NCBI GenBank assembly: GCA_032207245.1
Contig: CM063501.1
Location: 61,734,793 to 61,798,792, forward strand
DNA: 64,000 nt
Source: Pardosa pseudoannulata
Taxonomy: Eukaryota > Arthropoda > Arachnida > Araneae > Lycosidae
Reading direction: 5' to 3'
Part shown: one piece after another, positions 27,875 to 42,794 of the stretch
Layout of the letters: the number at the start of each line of letters is the position of its first letter
Numbering within the stretch: position 1 is the first letter of the stretch
Made by a program: the position numbers and the translations under genes
Notes under the pieces: model-generated
The model's input: the letters and a program-made list of their open reading frames with translations, nothing else
Told to the model about the DNA's origin: nothing
Database searches by the model: none

Positions 27875-30800
27875 CATACATACATACATATATATATACA
27901 CACACGCACACACACTTTAATTTCCTGCTTGTAATGCACATATATGTTAAAAAAATTTTTTTAATTTTCCTCTAATGCATGTAACTGCCACATATTACCT
28001 GCTAATAAAAATTATTTTTACAATAAATTTTACAAATATCTTTCTTGCATAATAGATGGCACCACTTACTCATATTTACATAGTTCTCTCTCTCTCTTTT
28101 CTTTTTTTTTTGGGGGGGGGGGTGGATTGATAAGGATAAAAATCTCTATCAGAGAAGGATACAGTAGTTTGGGTAAAACAGGCAATAAAATCCACAGAGA
28201 TAAGTAGGGATAAATATTCATGTGTTCCTAGAGAATCTCAACAGAGAAGCAAATTATTCACTATTTCATTGATAGATTGAGCTGTAATTTTACTTCTAAA
28301 TGGAATGAAATGTTCTGCAATCTGATATAAGTGTACAAGTTATACATCTGAATTAAAATTTAAAGTTATTACAAAAGCTGAAGAAGTTGGAAATAGAGAA
28401 GCCATCATATTTCTTTTATATTGATGTATATTAACTATACGACTTTGGTTATACAATATTTTTCATAAAATTTTATTAATATTTAATAAAACTTCATAAT
28501 TTATTTTAAACACTATTAAAACAAAAGATATTTTCTTAGATCAGGCACACCTATAATGATTTTAACCAAACTCCTTAGATTTTAAAAGTTTATCAACATC
28601 TTATTGCAAGTGTCAAACAAAAAAATAAAAACTTCAAAAACAAAAATATTTCCAAACATGTGATCTTGCTATGCTTTACACAGTTTAAAATACATAATTT
28701 TACTTATTATGTAACTTTAAAAATAAACATGACATACCTCCACTTTCTATAGAAAATATATCTCTCATTATACAATGAAATGGGGATCTTCTGTATCGCT
28801 CTCTCCACACTAGTTCATCCATGTATACTTGCAATAAATCAGCACTCAAGTACTGAGATTTAGTGTTCTGAAACATGCTTTTAATATGAGACTGAAGGTA
28901 ATTTGTTACAGTCAATGTATGATATTTTTTACTGCTAACATCATTTACTGTTTTGTCAGCAAACACAAGATTAATTTTCTCTTCCATACAGTAACAACCT
29001 AAATATTTATTGGAATTAACAACAACAGTACTTCCTTGCCGAAGCCACGATATCAATGTTTTACGAATTTCATCAATATGTAGCTTGGTTTCAATAGAAA
29101 ATGTCCGAAACCTTGATAATAATGTCTCTCGTTCCATAGCACCAAGAATAAAACAATTTGAAAACCTAACAAATGCTACTTCAACTAAAGATTTTTTACC
29201 ACCAATCTTGAATATTTCCCTTCCAGTGACTTCAGCACAAACTCGCTGTAATCTTCGGTGGATACTAATTATATTAAAATGGTTCAAAGGAATAGATTTC
29301 CATGTTGTATAATAGTCTGACTGAACAGCCCAGTGAAAAATAGTAGCAAGGATTACATCCATTTTAAATCCAAAGTAAGCAAAAAACTTTGGCCTCTTGT
29401 ACCGGTTGTCAAACATGCAACTAGAAAATAGAGAATATGTAATTACCAGAAAATTAAATATACATTATAAAAGTCAAAAGTGTCATTAAGATATAAACAG
29501 TAAATAATTCCAATATGCAACATATGCATAGATATTATTCAGAATTTTACAATTAAGTAGCTGCTGTGCTTTTTTTCATAATTATCAATATATTCACAGT
29601 AAGGTAGGAGAATAAAGTATATTATATTTAGCAACAGTAAATTTGAACTTAACTTATATTCACACATGTACATAAATACAAGGTAAAACCAAGTTAAATT
29701 ATATAGAATTTTATTTCACACTACTCTCTTGCAAACAATGCAAATTTTGCATGTTTTTAAGAACTAACACTCATACAAACTCTAGAATAACTTAACAGTA
29801 CACTTTAACTATTCAAATGATAATTAATGATAATTTAATTTTTTAAATTTAATTGGGTACTTCAAATTTTTCTTTATTTATACATATTAAGACATACTAT
29901 ACCACCATGAATATACCACATAATTTTGGAACGATGAATTGTCTTTTATGTTAGTACTATAAGCATTTACTTGAGGACTGAGGAATGAAATATTTCTACC
30001 ATTTGACTAAGAACCTTCATGATTTAATCAGAAATATAACTTTTCAGGAATTTACAATATATACAAAATGTATTTTCATTTATGTTATAATAACTAAAGT
30101 AATTCACACAAAAGTCAACATTTATAAGCTGTAGATTATTCCCAAATAATTAATTGATCATATATATCAAAACATGAAATAAATTTCTATTCCAAGTGAA
30201 GAAATTTAAAATATTTCTTGCATTCATTATCAACCCTAGGTTAAACTCCATTTAACCCCTAAAATTAATGAAAGCCAATATTTTGAAGCTCCAAATTATT
30301 TACCAAGCAATTAATCCTATTAATGACAATATAAATCACTTTTTATCTTTATGTTGTGATTAATATGATTATTAATATATTTTTTCATGTTGGATCACCC
30401 AGAATCATTATTAGATAACAGATCTGCACTATTATTTTAATAATGAATATAACCAAATCAAGTATATCAAAATACTTACTGAGCCTTTTGGCATAACCAG
30501 CTTACACCATCAGAAAACTTGGGGTTGTCTACAAGTTTTGCTTTACCTTGACATACGTAACATGATCCTTCATCACTGATATATTTATTTTTAACTAACC
30601 ACCGAATAGGATGGATCAGGAATCCTTGTTTTCTTAATTGTGTACCTATAAAAGTAAATAATTTAGGAAACATTTATTAGTAAAACAGATATTTGAACAT
30701 ACCATAAAAATGTGTTAATGCTGTAATTATACTAAAGAAAATTAAAATAGAAGTTTATTAATATATATATGGGATATATACATGATATATATTTCATATA

Positions 30801-33800
30801 GGGGAATAAGAATTATTTACACAAGCAATAGAAACTTATTTAAACAAAGATAAGAGAGAACACAAAATTCGTCATAAATCATATCTTATATAAATCTAAT
30901 CTCCAACATTGGTTACTAATCAATCCATAGCACATAATAATGTCTCATCTACATGATGCCACAACATAAATGTTGTCACAATGTACATAGTAGCAACAAT
31001 GTACCATTACCTTAACCAAAAACTATGAATGAAAATATTACTTTTATAATACAAACAAAACACATTACCAAAAAACACCACCAAAACCTTAAGCATTTTA
31101 AAGAGTAGCTAAAATTCTAGACATGAAGTGGTAATAAAGTATCTTAGAAATAAAAAGAATAATTCCACTACAAAGAGTAATAGTGAACTTAACCAACTGA
31201 ATACCAGTGCTCACCAATATTATCACCACAGATTGGTTGGCATTTGATAATTTTACTTTGGTCTGTCTGCTAAAGGGGGAATGTCAATTCTTTATACTTC
31301 AGATTGTTTTAATTTAATAATTTTGATTTATTTGTATTTGTTTGAAATGACTAATAAACAATAAACTAATTTAAAATTGTTATAAGATTTCTTCAGTTAC
31401 AAAGGTATTAATTAGCAAAATTCCAACAATATCACACAAACCAGAGAGAAATACACCAAAATAAATAAAATGGAAATAATTTAATTTTCCTTGAGCAGCC
31501 TAGTACTGTCCACAAACCAGTACTGGTCCATGATCAGAGGGTTAGAAACCACTGATTAATACAATAGATATTGCAAAACAAAATACCTATAAATTTTTCA
31601 GATGTTAAAAACAAACATATCTATTCACACAGTTCTAATAAACAATTATAAAAATTGTCAACCTGCTTATAATTTATTAATTGCCAAAGATATTAAAAAT
31701 TAAACTGTCTAACAGAATTTAAATAAAATAAATTAGAAAATAAAATCTTAAAAGTGTTTGCTTTATACTATGATGTGGACATCAAAAAACAATGCCACAA
31801 AAAAATGTGAAATCTGCTTTTTTAGCACTGATGCATAATTTGGCAATTACTTTATATTTTCCAGAATGACTTTGAAAAAGTCGTACCTGTTGGAAGATAT
31901 ATTATAGGTGAATACCTAGGTGATATATTATATGTGAATAAGTTATAACACATTTCATCCATTTTCCTTTTTGAAATCTGCAAACTGGTCCAACTGACTT
32001 AAAAGTTCTTAACCTTGTTTAGTTCAGATTCCTCTCAATTCTGTCTCTTTTCCCCACCAATGGTAGTAAGGGTTCAAACTGGAATAATTTTTTTTTCAAA
32101 GTCAGATTTTATATGAAAGGAGTTGTATTTGATAATTTTGATTTTATCTTCCATAGAAAGTGTTCTCCTTCACTTAATCTTACCTGTTGTCTTCACATTG
32201 TTAATGCACAAAACACAAAATGGGTCTTTACTATGAACATTAGAAAACTACAGATTTTTTAATAGATACTTTACTATAACTTTACTATTCTATTTTTGTA
32301 AATATACTAATTAATGTTTATGCTATTTATCCATCTGTAAATGATATGTGACAATGTTAATGATTTTTTAATTAGAGGACATTTTAAATAACTATATAGT
32401 GTCAATTAAATTTACTAATTTAAATAAAATTTTCAATTATGAAACAAACTAATTTTGTTAAAAAAAAAGTCTATTACAGTTTGATCATCAATATAAATAA
32501 AGGAGAATTTATGTGCTTATCTGCAAACATGATTGAACTGAAATGATGTGTTACACACACAAAATTTGGTACATATTCTTCATGACACTACATACTAAAC
32601 TACTCAAAAAACATTTGTTTTTAATTCAAATAAGTTTTTTGTACATTTTATTTTAAGTAATATTATTTAATGGGCTTTTTATATATCATAAAATATCAAT
32701 TGGTACCAAATTTTTCACAAGGTGTAGCATATTACAAAATTTATTTGATTAAATTTTAAGCAGCTATTTTTAAGATACTGAGAATAAACTGAGAAAAAAA
32801 GTTGATTTTTTCCCCCGTTTTGACACCAACTCAATAATTTCCATTGTTGATTTATCACCAGTTATAAATAGTCATTCTCTTGAGTTGGCATCATTACTGC
32901 CTAATATTAGGTATTCAACATTAAAAAAAAGTAAATAAATAACAGAATAATAATTATTTAACATTTTATTTATGTCATGTACTCCAAATTTTTATTTTCA
33001 CAAATTCACTGGTTCTCTCTAAATAATCTTGTAAAAAAGATGTAATTACTTTACCATTAGCTGAATTAAAAGATAAATTGCTAGATACTGCCAAACATAG
33101 CTTTTATTATGCATGAGTAAAACAGAAAAACCCTCCTGTTTTATATATTAGATCAAGGATAATGTCATAAAGGAATTTTTTCGTGACACTTAGTGAAACT
33201 TGTTAAAACCCTTACCAAATTCTAATGAGTTTTTGCTTATTTGGTGTTTAAATGATTTTTCATATTTTTCAAACATTTTTATCTATGGAACAGAAAATCA
33301 CACAAAACTCCCCTTAAAAGTCCCCTTAAAGCTAATTTTTTTTTTTAAGTTTCTAAAAATTAGCACTTGGAAAACAAAATTTCATTTTAAAATTGAGACA
33401 TGTAAAATATTGCCTTTAATAATATATTATATATATATATATATTTTACCATATAAAATTTCAAGTATTCTCCTTTATTAAAAGAAAGAACTATTAAAAA
33501 ATAATCAAAACATGAATTTTTATCAAATTTTAAGTCTAAAAGGGAAACAGCAGGGTCATTTGCAAAATTGAAAGTGTTTAACATTTTACTTATATCATTT
33601 GTTTAATATTTTCATTTTTTTGGTCATTTTTAATCTTGCAAAAAAAATGTAGTTACTTTTCTGTCAGTCAAATGAAAGTATAAATCACTGAACATCGTCT
33701 TATAGCTTACCTTATATAAAAAAATTATGAATAAAAAATAATTAAATTTAAAAAAAAAACTGCTATTTTTTTACTGAAAATGAGTTCTTTCAGTTTCAAA

Positions 33801-36800
33801 AATTCTTTATATTACTGGTACGTAGTAAAAGAGGAGATCTAACAAATTTTGAAATAAATATAATGTTAAAACAACTATATACAGATTTGACTTAAGGATA
33901 CCTATTCTTCAAGAAACCCTAAGGTGTTGTTGCTAGCTTACTTGTATGATAATTATTAGTCACAAAATAGTTTAATAATAGCCTTTCCTTCATTTCAACA
34001 TGAAAAAATTGAATTCAGGTGAGTTGTTTGAGTTCTGAGAGTCATTCCAGAACTAATTAAAATTGTCAAAAAAATCTATATATGCACATGCAGGAGTGTG
34101 TTGGAATAATAGACAAATCAAGAATTACAATGAAGTAAAAAAAATTTCACTAACAGAATGCAACTTGTTAATCTTTTCGAAAATTTTTTTATCAGAATAT
34201 TACTATTTTGTCCTTTTAAAGACTAACAAAACAATTACCCTACAAGAAATAATTTAAAATACTTTAAAAATAAGAATTTAGAGAGTTTAATATCATTTAT
34301 TATTTTAGTTATGTACCAGATGAGAAGGTCTATAACACAGGAAGACTGAATTTTAATCCTACATGCAAATTAAATTAGGATATAAAAAAATGTCTGAATG
34401 GTTCAGAGCAGTACAGTCAATACTTTGTACTTGAGACAAAATAAAACTAAAATCCTTCGTATACTAACAATATCGAATTAAATAATATTTTCTCAAATGT
34501 TAGAATGCATTATTTCAAATGTTTCAAACAAGATATAATTTTAACATTGTTAAATATAAAAATGAAAATATATTGCAAAAAGAGTGTACCACCTTTTAAA
34601 AAAAATAATAAATATTAAAATTATTTTGCCCCAAAAATTACTTTTACATGAAGACTTTCAAACTAACTTTGTAAAAAATCTACATTTAACATCCCCACAA
34701 TTTTTTTTTTTTTTCTAAATTTAAGAAATTTAAAGTGTATTTCAGTAATAATGGCATGCACCTACTCAAACAATCAATGAAACTTTGATTCAGAATAGTA
34801 CTTTTTGCTGATATTTCAAGCAAATTATTTGTTGCAGAACAGTAACATTAAAAGAAAAATTAATCTTTTAAAGCTCAATGTATAATAAACTAGCTGCTTC
34901 GCACCCAGCCTTCGGTCTGGGTTTTAAAATATTTTGATGAAAGATTTAGAACCACTAATAAAGATAATAAGACATATTAATAGAAATGCTGAATAAATCT
35001 CGTATGTTTCAGATTATTGACGATTATAACGGTTTATTAAGAGTTATAACAGTTTATTAATACTGAATGTTCAATAAGTGCACTGCGTTGCCCGTGAGTC
35101 GGTGGATAATAATTCCCAATTCCCCGACTTTTTTTAATGTAGGAGTCAAATTTCAAAATACTGTGGAGAGTAATGTACATGTACTGTTCTGAACGGGATA
35201 ATTCATTTTCGAGATTGAATGTCTTTTAGTACTAATGTTTACATACATAAAAATTAAATTATAAACAACAAAACCTATGACGATAACTTTTTCTTTAAAA
35301 AATGGTGATTGTGAAATAAAAACAAATTTGATAGAACACGACGAATTTGTAATTATTGAATATAAAAATCTTGCGAACTAATAACAGAAAAAATACTAAC
35401 TTCTTAAAAATTTCGAGAAAGTAAAATAAAGATTTACATATTTTGATGCAGTAAAAAATTTAGCTATTAAAAATAAAATAATTTTGATACTGGGATATTT
35501 CAAAGAGAAAAAGTTATTGCGTATGACAAATAGTTGTAACTGTAGGCCTTAAATGGCACCACTCATTACATATTTTAATTAATATACTTTTAACTGAGTG
35601 TAATTATGGTATTTTAATGGTGGAAAGAGTTTAAGCATTCAGCGTATTGGGCGAAGTAATGCATCCAAATGTTTTTATGTTTATAAAATCATTTACTTAC
35701 ACTTGAATTTTAATGGTATATGTATACAAATATATTATAAAAAAATATATCAAAAGTAGGATCTTGAAAAATTCTTCAAGAATATAATAAATCACTAACA
35801 AAAATACGAAAATGTGCCATAGTTAAAATTTTACAAACAAACAACGGTTTGGCAGGATAGGCGATAGTTGTTCTGCATTAATGTCAATTCTATTACCAAA
35901 TATCGGGCGAAGACGACGACAGCAATGAAAATTGGGTCATTGTTTTTAACGCCAACTCAACAGCTAAAATGACTGTACTACATAAACAAAACGGTGTTTT
36001 TGTTGGTTTTAAAATAATATATTTCAAACTAATTAGAATATGAGAACACGATTGACCGAAATGACTACCTTAAGTAATTCTACCAAGCCTAATTATGAAT
36101 AGACGTTAGTGCGGTTTCAAAATTGGATAAATAAAAATGGTGCAATTGAATCGACAATGAAAGAAAAATACCAAATATTGATAAAAAGGAACTAAGCACA
36201 TACGGTCAAAAGCCGAGAACAATTATATTACCTGAAAGCGTTATCATAAGAATGAAGTTACTTGATAGATTTCAATTTTTATAACACGTAATTAAAAGAA
36301 ATATATACCGAAAGTCATCAAGCTTATTTAAGTATAGGTGAAGTACAGAATGACCTCTTAAATTTGGATAAATAAAAATGGCGCAATTGAATTTAAAATG
36401 AAAGAAATATACCAAATTAATATTGATAATACGAAATAAGTATATATGTCTAAAACACCTAGAACAATTATATCATTTGAAATCACATTTTAAACTTTAA
36501 TCAAAAGTGGCTACAATATCTCAATATTTCATAGTTGCCATTTCTAAAATGAAAACTTATTTGTTTCCTGTATATCACTTGCCAATTTTTTTTTCTATAG
36601 TGTAGTTGAATTTTAGATAACAAAACCTATAACCGTATGTTAGTTTTTATTTAATAAATGGCAACTGCAAAATGAAAACAAATTTGATATAACATGGCAA
36701 GTTTTTAATTACTGAAAATAAAAATCTCGCCAAGCAAATAAAATAGAAAAAAAAGAAGAGATTTTCTAAACAAAAATGAGTTTATCGTTTAACAGATAAG

Positions 36801-39527
36801 AAAATAGTCTTAGATACATAAATGTCATCATATATTTATATACTTACACTGGAATTTAAATAGTGTAGATACATTTTTGTGTTTCCTGAATACCAAATAT
36901 CTGGCGATAATAATGCCAATAATGAATAACACTGCCATATTTAGAAACCAATTCAACAATGGAAAGCTCGTGTCGCAAAATTAAACTACCATTTTGTTCG
37001 GTATTTCGTCAGTATCTTTCGAACTAATTGAAATATAGGAACTCGAGTGGGCGAAATGACATCCCTAGATCGTTCCACGTCTTTTGGTACCTTTGGCACC
37101 CGTCTGTGTCCAACGGTTCGCAAGGAGGTAGACGCATATACAAACATACATACTTACATAGATAGTCACAGTCAGATTTTAATCTCAGAATTCAAGATGT
37201 ATTAATATGTAATATGTTCATTCGGCAGTATCAAAGATTTCTGTCCAAAGTTGGTTACTCTATGACTTATCGGGTAGATTTGTGTAAAAAAAAAATCAAA
37301 AATGAAAACTGTTCTTAATATCAATAAATAAATATAACAAAATATATGTTTACATGTTAACTATTAAATCTGCATCGAATTTGTGTCTTATATTAAATTT
37401 GCTCAAACTTTTTTCTTATGGTAAAATATAAGTTTAACCCTAAATTACATTAGTGTATTACTACTGTACGTTGATTAGCAATATTAATATACATTGCCAT
37501 ATTAAGTGGTAGAATAGGAAGCAGAGGTTTTGAAAGCAACAATACTAATTTTGTTGGTAGTAATAAATGTTCTCCAAAATTAAGGAAATTTATGACAAAC
37601 CACATAGTTTTGTATGAAACAGAAACACTTATTCAAACCGACAACCATATGAATATGAAGATAACTATATAAAATGATAGGTTTCTATTTACCCATGAGA
37701 GTCACTGAAATTTGTACTTTTCGTTGTTAAAATATTGTTGATAAAAATTTCATTGTAACGTAAAAATTAACCAAGAATTAAATTTAAAATAAGTTCTAAT
37801 ATAAAAATGCTATAATTTGCGTCACATAGAAATGAAAGTTAATCAATTTATATCTCAATTTCCACGTCAAATCGAATTGATACTACGCAGACAATGTTTA
37901 AGTAATATAAAATAAGAAATGAATAAATCAGATATTTAAAATAATGACGTCATAATGATAGAAAAATATCGTTTTCACGTATTTATTTTGTGATGAATTG
38001 AAAACTTTAATCTCCTGATTTTAACCGAGGAAAACTGCGTTTAAAACAATTACTTGGGATGACGTCACATTGCTAGAAATATTGCTTCTTTCACTTAGTT
38101 ATGATGCGATAAATTAAAAAAATAATCGTTTGCGTTTAACTGGGGAAAATAATGCTTGGAATAATGGCATAAAATGCTCGAAAAAGGGGGAAGGAATGGA
38201 TTTCGAACGTTAAAAATTTACAAAAACCTTCCCAGGGATGTACCTAATAATTTCCCAAATTTTCACGCCGATTAGATGCATGATTTTTGAGTCTATCGAG
38301 AACATACAGACAGACACAAATTCATTTATATATATATAGATTACATCAACTTTTTGGTTTCAGATCTGCAACAAGGAAATACAAAGAGTTCAAAGCTAGA
38401 TTGAAATAGTTATAAACATCCCTGCCAACAGTAGGCTTTGAATGTAGACTCCAGTATAAAAGATCTACCTATCCACTATCAATCCACAGGAGGATTTAAT
38501 AAAAAATTAAAATTATTTAATGAGGTAAAAAGATACAAAAATTTATACAACTTAACATTCAAAAATTTCATGGTAAAAGATACTAACCCCATCCTCCTAT
38601 GTATAGCTTTTTACATGTAACCAAATAAGTATACTTGAACAGAAAATTCCTACCTAATTTGAAAGACTGGAGTTCTCTGTCTTTCTCATCCTCACCAAGG
38701 AAGGTCATCTTGATGGATAATAACTCTTGTGCAGAGACTGAATCCTTTTCTTTAGGAATATTTAATGGTGGAGCTAATCCCACAATTCTTATTGGATGCT
38801 TTGAAATATCATTTTCACTTTGATGCAACTGTGGTGTTACAGAGACTGCTGGAGTGTTTGAATTGAGCAACTTTTTCATATGAGCAACTGTAGGTTGTGA
38901 AACAGGCTGGAAAGCAAAAATAGGGAGAAATGATAAAATACTTCAGAAATCCCAAAAGTCACATATATTGATTAATTTCATTATACTAGCCACTATGCAG
39001 CCCACATGGTCAGTTTTAGTTTTATATTTCCCTTTACAAAACAACTCAACTGAAAATGACAGATGAAACAAATATTACCATTACCTGTCATCATAAACTT
39101 TTATTATTAAGAGCACAGCCAAAAAATTTGCAACCGTTACTAAATTCTCTAAAAAGCTGATTCTAAAACATCATGAATAAAAAATGTTTCACAAATAACA
39201 GACGTTACTACCATGTTCTGAATAATATTAAATACAAACCAAAACATTCTAAATATTTATAATATTATTTTTCCATTACTGTGGATCTAAACAATTTGTT
39301 GCTCAAATATTACTTATTTCATTTCAAAAATTCATACTGAAAATTGCCAGTGTGAACACATATGTTAATAAATCATGGATGTCTGCTAATGTTTTGTTTA
39401 AATCTTAAAATCTTAGAAACTGTTTTCATTAAAAGTATAAAAATATAGTTGGTTCTGTGTATCAAACACAATCATTATAATTGGCATACAAACACTACAT
39501 ATATATATATATATATATATGTGTGTG

Positions 39528-39598
<71 letters not shown>

Positions 39599-42500
39599 CT
39601 TATCAATAATAGGACTAAAAGTTCAGCTTCAATAATAAGTGGCAACAGTAACTAAACAGCTTTTACTTTTTAATTTATTACCAATAAAATTCATCATGAA
39701 TGAGTTCTATGTAGAAAAGAAAAGACACCTGCTGAAAAAAATTAAAAGAAAAGGTGACTCTCATACCACTCTATGGTTATAAAGCAAAATTTTCAGCTTA
39801 ATGTTTTATAATCAATCACTAGGTCACTAGACAAAAATTCTTAATGCAAAAGAAATATTCACTTAACGATACTTTTATTGAGTTAATAAACAATTGACTT
39901 CTGATTACAAAAATTTAGAAGTTATGATTGTAATTAACCAGACCTTATTCTATAGATGATTTTTAAGTAAGTTTACAGTGACAAATTTCTGATTTGGGGA
40001 CATGAAATGACATAATGACAATTTGGGAACGAATGACATCAGTTGATATTCCTAAATAAAATTAGACTAAGTAAATTCTCTTTTGATTTTATTCACACTT
40101 AGGGAAGAGCAAAGTGTGTCAATGTCAATAAAATTGCAAATTTTAGGTGGAGGAGCGTTTAAATCAGGCCCATTCAATCCAAAAGGTAATGGTGAAATGC
40201 ATTTTCATTCTGGCAGGCATTATTTGTATATATACTGTTTGGCTACAGTAAAAAGAACAAAGGTTGACAGAATGCGATGATGATTCTATTTGTGCTGTAG
40301 GCAATGCAGAGGGGGGGGGAGGAATCCTATTCTTTCAACATTCTTTACAATTCGTTAACAGCACTTTCTTGTTGTTTGAATTATCATATTAAAATTAAGA
40401 GATCTTTAACTAAACACAAATGCTTGGAATACATTGTTCTGCAGTGACAGTAAACAAACATTACACGACGTAATTACATTTTTTGATAAACAAACATTGG
40501 AAGGAAATGTTCTACATAAGCAATCCATAAAAAGAGCGAGTGAAGTGATTAAGATATCAAAGTCCAGTGCAAAAAGAACAACTATAGATTCAAGAGAAAC
40601 TTCAAAATTTGAATCTCCAAGAAAATGACAGAACCATGGAAAACATAGCTCTAGTTCAGTGATTCTCAACCTTTATTTTGTTGAGGCACACTTTTAACAA
40701 TTTCATAATTTGGAGGGCACATAAAGAAACAGTAAGTTTAAAAGTTGCTTACTTACTTATAATACACTATATAAAATAGTTTATGATAATTTTGAACATA
40801 AAATAAAATGATATGTACTACAAAAACAACAGTACATTTATTAAGGGATTAATTACAAGTTAATAAAAAGAATACTTTAAATGTGAAATTTGAGCTAGAT
40901 GTTTTTTCCTAATTTCACTTATATTTGGTCATAAAAAATGACAATGCTATTCTCATATTGTCTTCTACATTTAATAGCCTCAATTTTTTTATTTATATTT
41001 TTTTCCCTTTTTTTTTTCATGTTGGTTAATACTGGAAATCTGAATTCACACAAATAAGATGTAGAAAATTATAATAATATTTTAAAGCTTTTTTGGCTAT
41101 CAAGGGATAATTGCATCTAATGTTAACCCAAAAGGAATTAATTAATTCTTCCGATTATTTTACAAAGCAATTTCAATTATTAGAAAGCAAAATTAGTTCT
41201 TCCTCTTTATTTATATATTTCTAATTATACATTTCTAAAAATCAAATATATATTTCTAAAATTTGGCAACACACAAAAGTGCCACGGCACAGTGGTTAAG
41301 AATCACTGCTCTAGATAATTTTAACTGATGTAATTCAAAGAGAAATTCATGGATTTTATGCTGCTCATAAAATAATAACTACAATTTGTAAAGTAATTCC
41401 AGTTTTAAGAAAAAACAATTTAAACCATCAAAGAGAAACTTTGAGAAAAATTCTGCCTGAAGTACAATTCAGTTTTAAAAAGCCACAAAATTAAAGGAAA
41501 CAAATTATGAAGTAAATTGACAATATTTTATCTGAAACTCAATCTTTAAGAAATATAAGAAACACTAAGAAGAAAATGTGTCAATTATGTGTTTACATAA
41601 AACATGGATTGATAGCAATCTAACTTTTGAGAAATGCTGGCAAATGGAAGAAGCATTAGACATTTTAGAAACTAAAAATGCTTTAAAAGAATCATACTCG
41701 TGCTGATGGGGTTATGAGCTTTATACTCAATTCAAATGTGTTAATTCAACAAGCAAAGACTGTCAGGGACAGATAAATTCTAAAGTTTCTGAAAGTGGGC
41801 TGAAAAAAACTAATCCCAAATCTTTTACAAAATTCAGCAGCAGTCATTAATAAATTCCATATCATTCATTCCAGTTAAATAAAGTGCCAAATTCATATAA
41901 ATAATATTCAATAGAATAATTGATTTGCTTACTTCAAACAATATTCCATGTTGAAGTAATTTGCAAAAAAATTAAATTATTAGAACTAAGAGAAATCAGC
42001 TTAAAACAAAACTACATAAATTCCACATTATGCTTCAGTATAACAGATTTAGAGTGCTGAAGCTCCTACCATAACATTGCAATATCTGCATCACAGAATA
42101 TGTATGGGCAGAAATAAAGAATCATATTCAGAATCTTAATATGACAAAAGATTTGAATTTACGAAGATTATTTATTAACATTTTCAAATATGAAACATTA
42201 CTACTTAACTCTGAAAAAATATTACTCTCATGTCATTTCATTAAAAAAATATGTATTGGGAAAAGGATGGTGTGACTAAAGATTTGATTAATCCTCTACA
42301 ATAAATGTTTCTCACATAATGTTTTGGATATTTTGTTTAATAAATATTAGCTTTTTCATTAATTTTATTTCATAGTTTTTAATTTTAAACCAAATTGTCA
42401 ATCATTGATTAATTTTTTCTACTGTTCATTTATTAATCACAGTGAAAGAAGTACCATTTTTTAAACTAATTTAATTTACAATAAAATGCATTTTTTAAAG

Positions 42501-42742
42501 TAATAGTTTCTAAATGAAATTGTAATATTTATATATTAAATTAGTGAAGTTTTTTTAATTATAATAGAAGACAAACTATAAATTTTATCTCATATTCACA
42601 CTTTGATAACTGATAAAATTATGAGACAAAGTTTTATCATTAGTTCATTTAAAATTTTATTATTCACAAAGGATTGAAAATTTTGACATATCTTATTTCA
42701 GCAAATTGTAAAGCTGCAAATCAAATAATTATTTTTATTACA

Positions 42743-42794
<52 letters not shown>

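Larger units (their letters stand above)
30646..38653 (-). other. 8-kb intron, mostly repeats
   Basis: Holds a possible hAT MITE relic (31205-31554) and the 3.4-kb dispersed repeat (34889-38341). The part 31555-34888 is very AT-rich, with nothing I can identify. Confidence 0.55.

Noticed and set aside
29010..29312. Plus-strand frame of 100 codons
   Set aside because: Antisense shadow of the Merlin core 2 exon.
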